In this document: piece after piece, positions 55,276 through 57,851 of the stretch | How the letters are laid out: the number at the start of each line of letters is the position of its first letter | Numbering within the stretch: position 1 is the stretch's first letter | Source of the DNA: an uncultured Flaviramulus sp. | GTDB taxonomy: Bacteria; Bacteroidota; Bacteroidia; Flavobacteriales; Flavobacteriaceae | Length of the DNA stretch: 57,851 bases | Reading direction: 5' to 3' | Assembly (NCBI GenBank): GCA_947487155.1 | Contig: CANKVS010000025.1 | Span: 1 to 57,851 of the forward strand | Made by a program: the position numbers and the translations under genes | The notes under the pieces: generated by a model | The model's input: the letters and a program-made list of their open reading frames with translations, nothing else | What the model was told of the DNA's origin: nothing | The model's database searches: none

Positions 55276-56673
55276 ATGGATGATAATACAAAATTAATAA
55301 TACGTATAGGTAAAGAATTTAATAGCGATATGATAGATAGATTGGATTTGTTTAATGAAATAGTATATTATAAAAAGAGAAATCAAGAGATAAAAGAAGA
55401 TATTAAAATATTAAAAAAAAGAAAAGACATATTTGAATCAGTATTTGCAGTTTTATTATGGGTTTTCTTTGTTTTAATAACATCGTCCGCAAATTTACAC
55501 GCACAAGCATTCAATCCAAAAGATGTAAGTGATTTAATGTTTTTTGTTGAATCTACAAATTTAAGTGAAACACACCATATAGCAACTTGCGAATCAAATT
55601 CTTGTTTAGAACACCCAAATACAGAAGGCGCAGTAATAGCAGAACAATATTGTGATGTTACAAACGATTGTGGTGAAGGTTGTGTAAGACGATGGATAGA
55701 TCAATCTAATTACACGCAAAATTCTGCAGGAGATCCTCCTGTGTTTAATGCTCCAGAATACACAAATGGTAGAAATTTTGGACAGGATGATAATATAAAA
55801 CCATGCTATATAAGTGATTGTATTAACGGTAAACCATGTATAAGAGGTGGAGGGGGCGTTCCTTTTGCAACAGATTATACTAAGCAGGATAAATATTTAG
55901 AAATTCAAATTAAAGACTTTATTTATTTAACTGGAGAGTTTTCAATTTTTTTATTAGCAAAACCAGTAGCACAAACCCAAGATTGGGATTATTTTGGGCA
56001 ATCAGTTAGCTATTTTAGGCATAGAGTAGCCGATAATTATTTACAATTAAGAGTGCCTGGGAATTCAGTATGGCGCGTCACACCTAACAATGCTATAGCT
56101 TTAAATACGTGGCAATTAATAGAAGTACATAGAGACGCCGCTAATAAAATTACTATTTATATAAATGGTATTGATAAAACAGATACATCCAATTCACCTA
56201 ATATTGTTTTGGCAGGAACTTTTAATATAGGCTATTTATTATCTGCTTTTAAAACCAATGCCCAAACGAACGAAAAGAAAAGTATGCATGGCGATGTTGC
56301 AGGGTTTTTAGTTTATGATAAAAAAACGTCATCTACCGAAACCGAAAATATTAGAACATATTTTGATACTAATTATTTAGGTAATATTTTAAATACAGAT
56401 AAAAAAACAGCTGGTAATAATATAAAAGTATACCCAAACCCAATTGAAGATTATATAACTGTAGAAGTTAAAAAAGACCATAGAAATTCTATTAGCATTA
56501 GCGACGAATATCCCATGTTGTATGATGCTTTAGGCAAAAATATTATAACAACAATTAACAAGACAGAAACAAATGATTATTTGAAATTTCATATTAAATT
56601 AAATGATAAGCTAGATAAAGGATTTTATTTTATAAGTTTAGGCGGAAATTCAATCAAATTAGTTAAAAATTAA
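55276..56673 (+). CDS. T9SS-sorted LamG-like surface protein with long cytoplasmic-looking N-terminus
   Basis: 465 residues from ATG 55276 (GTG 55252 would add eight). Residues 1-52 are charged and helical (MIDRLDLFNEIVYYKKRNQE), then a hydrophobic helix 54-70 and an LHA-QAF cleavage site near 76. Mature part: a cysteine-rich region (ATCESNSCLEH, VTNDCGEGCVRRW), a concanavalin/LamG-like domain about 205-360 (FSIFLLAKPVAQTQDWDYFG, NTWQLIEVHRDAANKITIYING) and a type A sorting tail (about 385-465, IKVYPNPIEDYITVEV). The 50-residue region before the signal helix is unusual for a T9SS cargo. Confidence 0.82.
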   Translation: MDDNTKLIIRIGKEFNSDMIDRLDLFNEIVYYKKRNQEIKEDIKILKKRKDIFESVFAVLLWVFFVLITSSANLHAQAFNPKDVSDLMFFVESTNLSETHHIATCESNSCLEHPNTEGAVIAEQYCDVTNDCGEGCVRRWIDQSNYTQNSAGDPPVFNAPEYTNGRNFGQDDNIKPCYISDCINGKPCIRGGGGVPFATDYTKQDKYLEIQIKDFIYLTGEFSIFLLAKPVAQTQDWDYFGQSVSYFRHRVADNYLQLRVPGNSVWRVTPNNAIALNTWQLIEVHRDAANKITIYINGIDKTDTSNSPNIVLAGTFNIGYLLSAFKTNAQTNEKKSMHGDVAGFLVYDKKTSSTETENIRTYFDTNYLGNILNTDKKTAGNNIKVYPNPIEDYITVEVKKDHRNSISISDEYPMLYDALGKNIITTINKTETNDYLKFHIKLNDKLDKGFYFISLGGNSIKLVKN

Positions 56674-56679
56674 GTAAAA

Positions 56680-57705
56680 ATGATTTCTAAAGTAGAAAAC
56701 TTAAATATATACAACGAAGATTTTTTTAAAACCATTTTTAGTACAGCTACCGAATCTTGGGTTATTACAGATGCTCAAGCTAATATAGTTATGGTAAACC
56801 CCATTATTGAAGATATGTTTGGCTATAAGGGAGGTGAATTATTGGGTAAAAAGATAGAAGTTTTAATGCCTAAAGAAGGTCGTAAAGAGCATGTGCCATT
56901 AAGAAATTCCTTTATTAAACACCCTAGAAAAAGACCACATGGTATAGGTGTAGAAGTTATGGGGTTGCATAAAGATAAGTATGAGTTTCCTGTTGAAATT
57001 AGTTTAAATTATTATAAAAAAGATAATGAGGTTTATGCCTTAGCGGTTATTATTGATATTACGCAACGAAAAAAACAAGAAAGACAATTACAAGATGCTT
57101 TAGTACAAATAGAAAAACTAAAACGCGAAAAAATTGAAGCAGAACTTAAGGTGTTAAAAAATCAAATAAGTCCGCATTACTTTTTTAACAGTTTAAGTGT
57201 ATTGGTTCCGTTAATACAAATTGACCCAGAGAAATCTCGAAAATTTACAGAGAAATTAGCAAATACATATCGCTATATTTTAAAAATTAGAGATAAGTTT
57301 ACAGTAACTGTCGAAGAAGAATTAATGTTTATTAAAGATTATGAGTTTTTACAAGCTGTTCGATTTACAGGTAAGTTTATTATTAACTACGATATTGATA
57401 AGACTGATTTAAATAAAAAAATAATTCCTTTTGCTATTCAAATTCTTATTGAAAATGCATTCAAGCATAATGCACTTTATAAAGATAATAAGTTAATAAT
57501 CTCCATTAAATCTTATAATAATGGTGTGCAAGTAGAAAACAATATTAATAGGCTAATAGATTCTAAAGTTCAATCGTTTGGTATTGGTTTAAAAAACATA
57601 AATAAACAATATGATTTTTTATCAAATGAAGGCCCTGTTTTTAATAAGAGTAATTCTGTTTACCAAGCTTGGATACCTTTTGTTGAATCTAAACTTTTAG
57701 AATAA
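56680..57705 (+). CDS. Soluble PAS-LytS histidine kinase
   Basis: 341 residues, no membrane segments. A PAS domain (about 14-130; TESWVITDAQANIVMVNPIIEDMFGYKGGELLGK) is followed by a coiled coil (130-160) and a LytS/YehU-type kinase core: LKNQISPHYFFNSLSVL with phospho-accepting H166, and a HATPase with IQILIENAFKHN (N box) and SFGIGLKNINKQY (G box). It starts six bases after the T9SS LamG gene, so the sensor is translated with the surface proteins. Predicted partner: the LytTR regulator at 50800. Confidence 0.92.
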   Translation: MISKVENLNIYNEDFFKTIFSTATESWVITDAQANIVMVNPIIEDMFGYKGGELLGKKIEVLMPKEGRKEHVPLRNSFIKHPRKRPHGIGVEVMGLHKDKYEFPVEISLNYYKKDNEVYALAVIIDITQRKKQERQLQDALVQIEKLKREKIEAELKVLKNQISPHYFFNSLSVLVPLIQIDPEKSRKFTEKLANTYRYILKIRDKFTVTVEEELMFIKDYEFLQAVRFTGKFIINYDIDKTDLNKKIIPFAIQILIENAFKHNALYKDNKLIISIKSYNNGVQVENNINRLIDSKVQSFGIGLKNINKQYDFLSNEGPVFNKSNSVYQAWIPFVESKLLE

Positions 57706-57851
57706 ATTTGTTGCTAAACATATATAGTTGAATCAAAATAAATATCATAGTATGTGCAGACCTATCAGGTTTTTAAAACATAAGTGTTCGGAAGACACAA
57801 GTTCAATGACATATTTCCATAAATTAGTATAATAATTGAATTATTATGAGT
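57706..57851. other. Right edge: repeat copy B and no further gene
   Basis: After the kinase stop the last 146 bases contain the repeat at 57723-57779 and a GTGT/ACAC hairpin (GTGTTCGGAAGACAC, about 57783-57797). No coding frame is supported before the end of the window. Confidence 0.5.
57723..57779. repeat. Dispersed repeat (copy B of 17060-17126)
   Basis: Near-identical to copy A over its first 35 bases and still matching through AGGTTTTTAAAAC, after which the palindromic right arm is lost. Like copy A, it begins shortly after a stop codon. Confidence 0.75.

Overview
The window is a piece of a low-GC chromosome from the Bacteroidota, most likely a marine member of the Flavobacteriaceae. 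The evidence is: flavobacterial -7 boxes (TAnnTTTG) ahead of many genes; three proteins with type IX secretion (T9SS) sorting tails; FecI/FecR/TonB-receptor signalling; a DUF4295 gene beside rpmB-rpmG-ftsY-rimO; and a MATE, MurB, ValS and CTP synthase set typical of that family. I see no phage, plasmid, CRISPR array, rRNA or tRNA.

Layout. 0.3-3.9 kb (minus strand): an aminotransferase, murB, an ECF sigma factor and its RskA-like anti-sigma. 4-16.4 kb: a retropepsin/PDZ protein, a DUF1573 protein, then the housekeeping genes valS, pyrG, yidC, a MORN/YwqK-type secreted protein, mnmA, a flavin-dependent nitronate monooxygenase-like gene and a Dabb protein. 16.4-21.3 kb: an XRE membrane regulator, MATE exporter, small acidic protein, PAP2 phosphatase, MeaB GTPase and DUF2911 protein. 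21.7-22.9 kb: an unassigned phosphoribosyltransferase-like/HAD pair. 23-31.1 kb: a lipoyl acyltransferase (E2), then a dense block (DnaQ-like exonuclease, FAH-family protein, orphan Hpt, cinA, rpmB, rpmG, DUF4295, ftsY, rimO). 31.2-33.9 kb: glnB/amt and a NYN-LOTUS protein.

34-45.3 kb is an envelope locus. FecI-FecR-TonB receptor-DUF1800-DUF1501 run on the minus strand and a large repeat-built acidic lipoprotein diverges from them. A shared AT-rich element ending in AGGGTAGGAA lies upstream of both fecR and the lipoprotein gene, which suggests one FecI-controlled regulon. 45.6-48.4 kb: ffh, a four-helix-bundle (IVP/S23) gene enclosed by perfect 23-bp inverted repeats, and folD.

48.7-57.7 kb is the most unusual region: a T9SS protein, a LytTR response regulator, a 7TM/AraC regulator split into two overlapping ORFs, a 695-residue surface protein with about 25 copies of a 17-residue YadA-head-like repeat, a small coiled-coil protein, a T9SS LamG-like protein with a long cytoplasmic-looking N-terminus, and a soluble PAS-LytS histidine kinase. 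I read this as a candidate self-contained sensing and surface-display system.

The intergenic DNA is rich in dispersed palindromes (at least five families), and several low-complexity tracts begin at or within a few bases of a stop codon. One palindromic element sits in frame inside valS.
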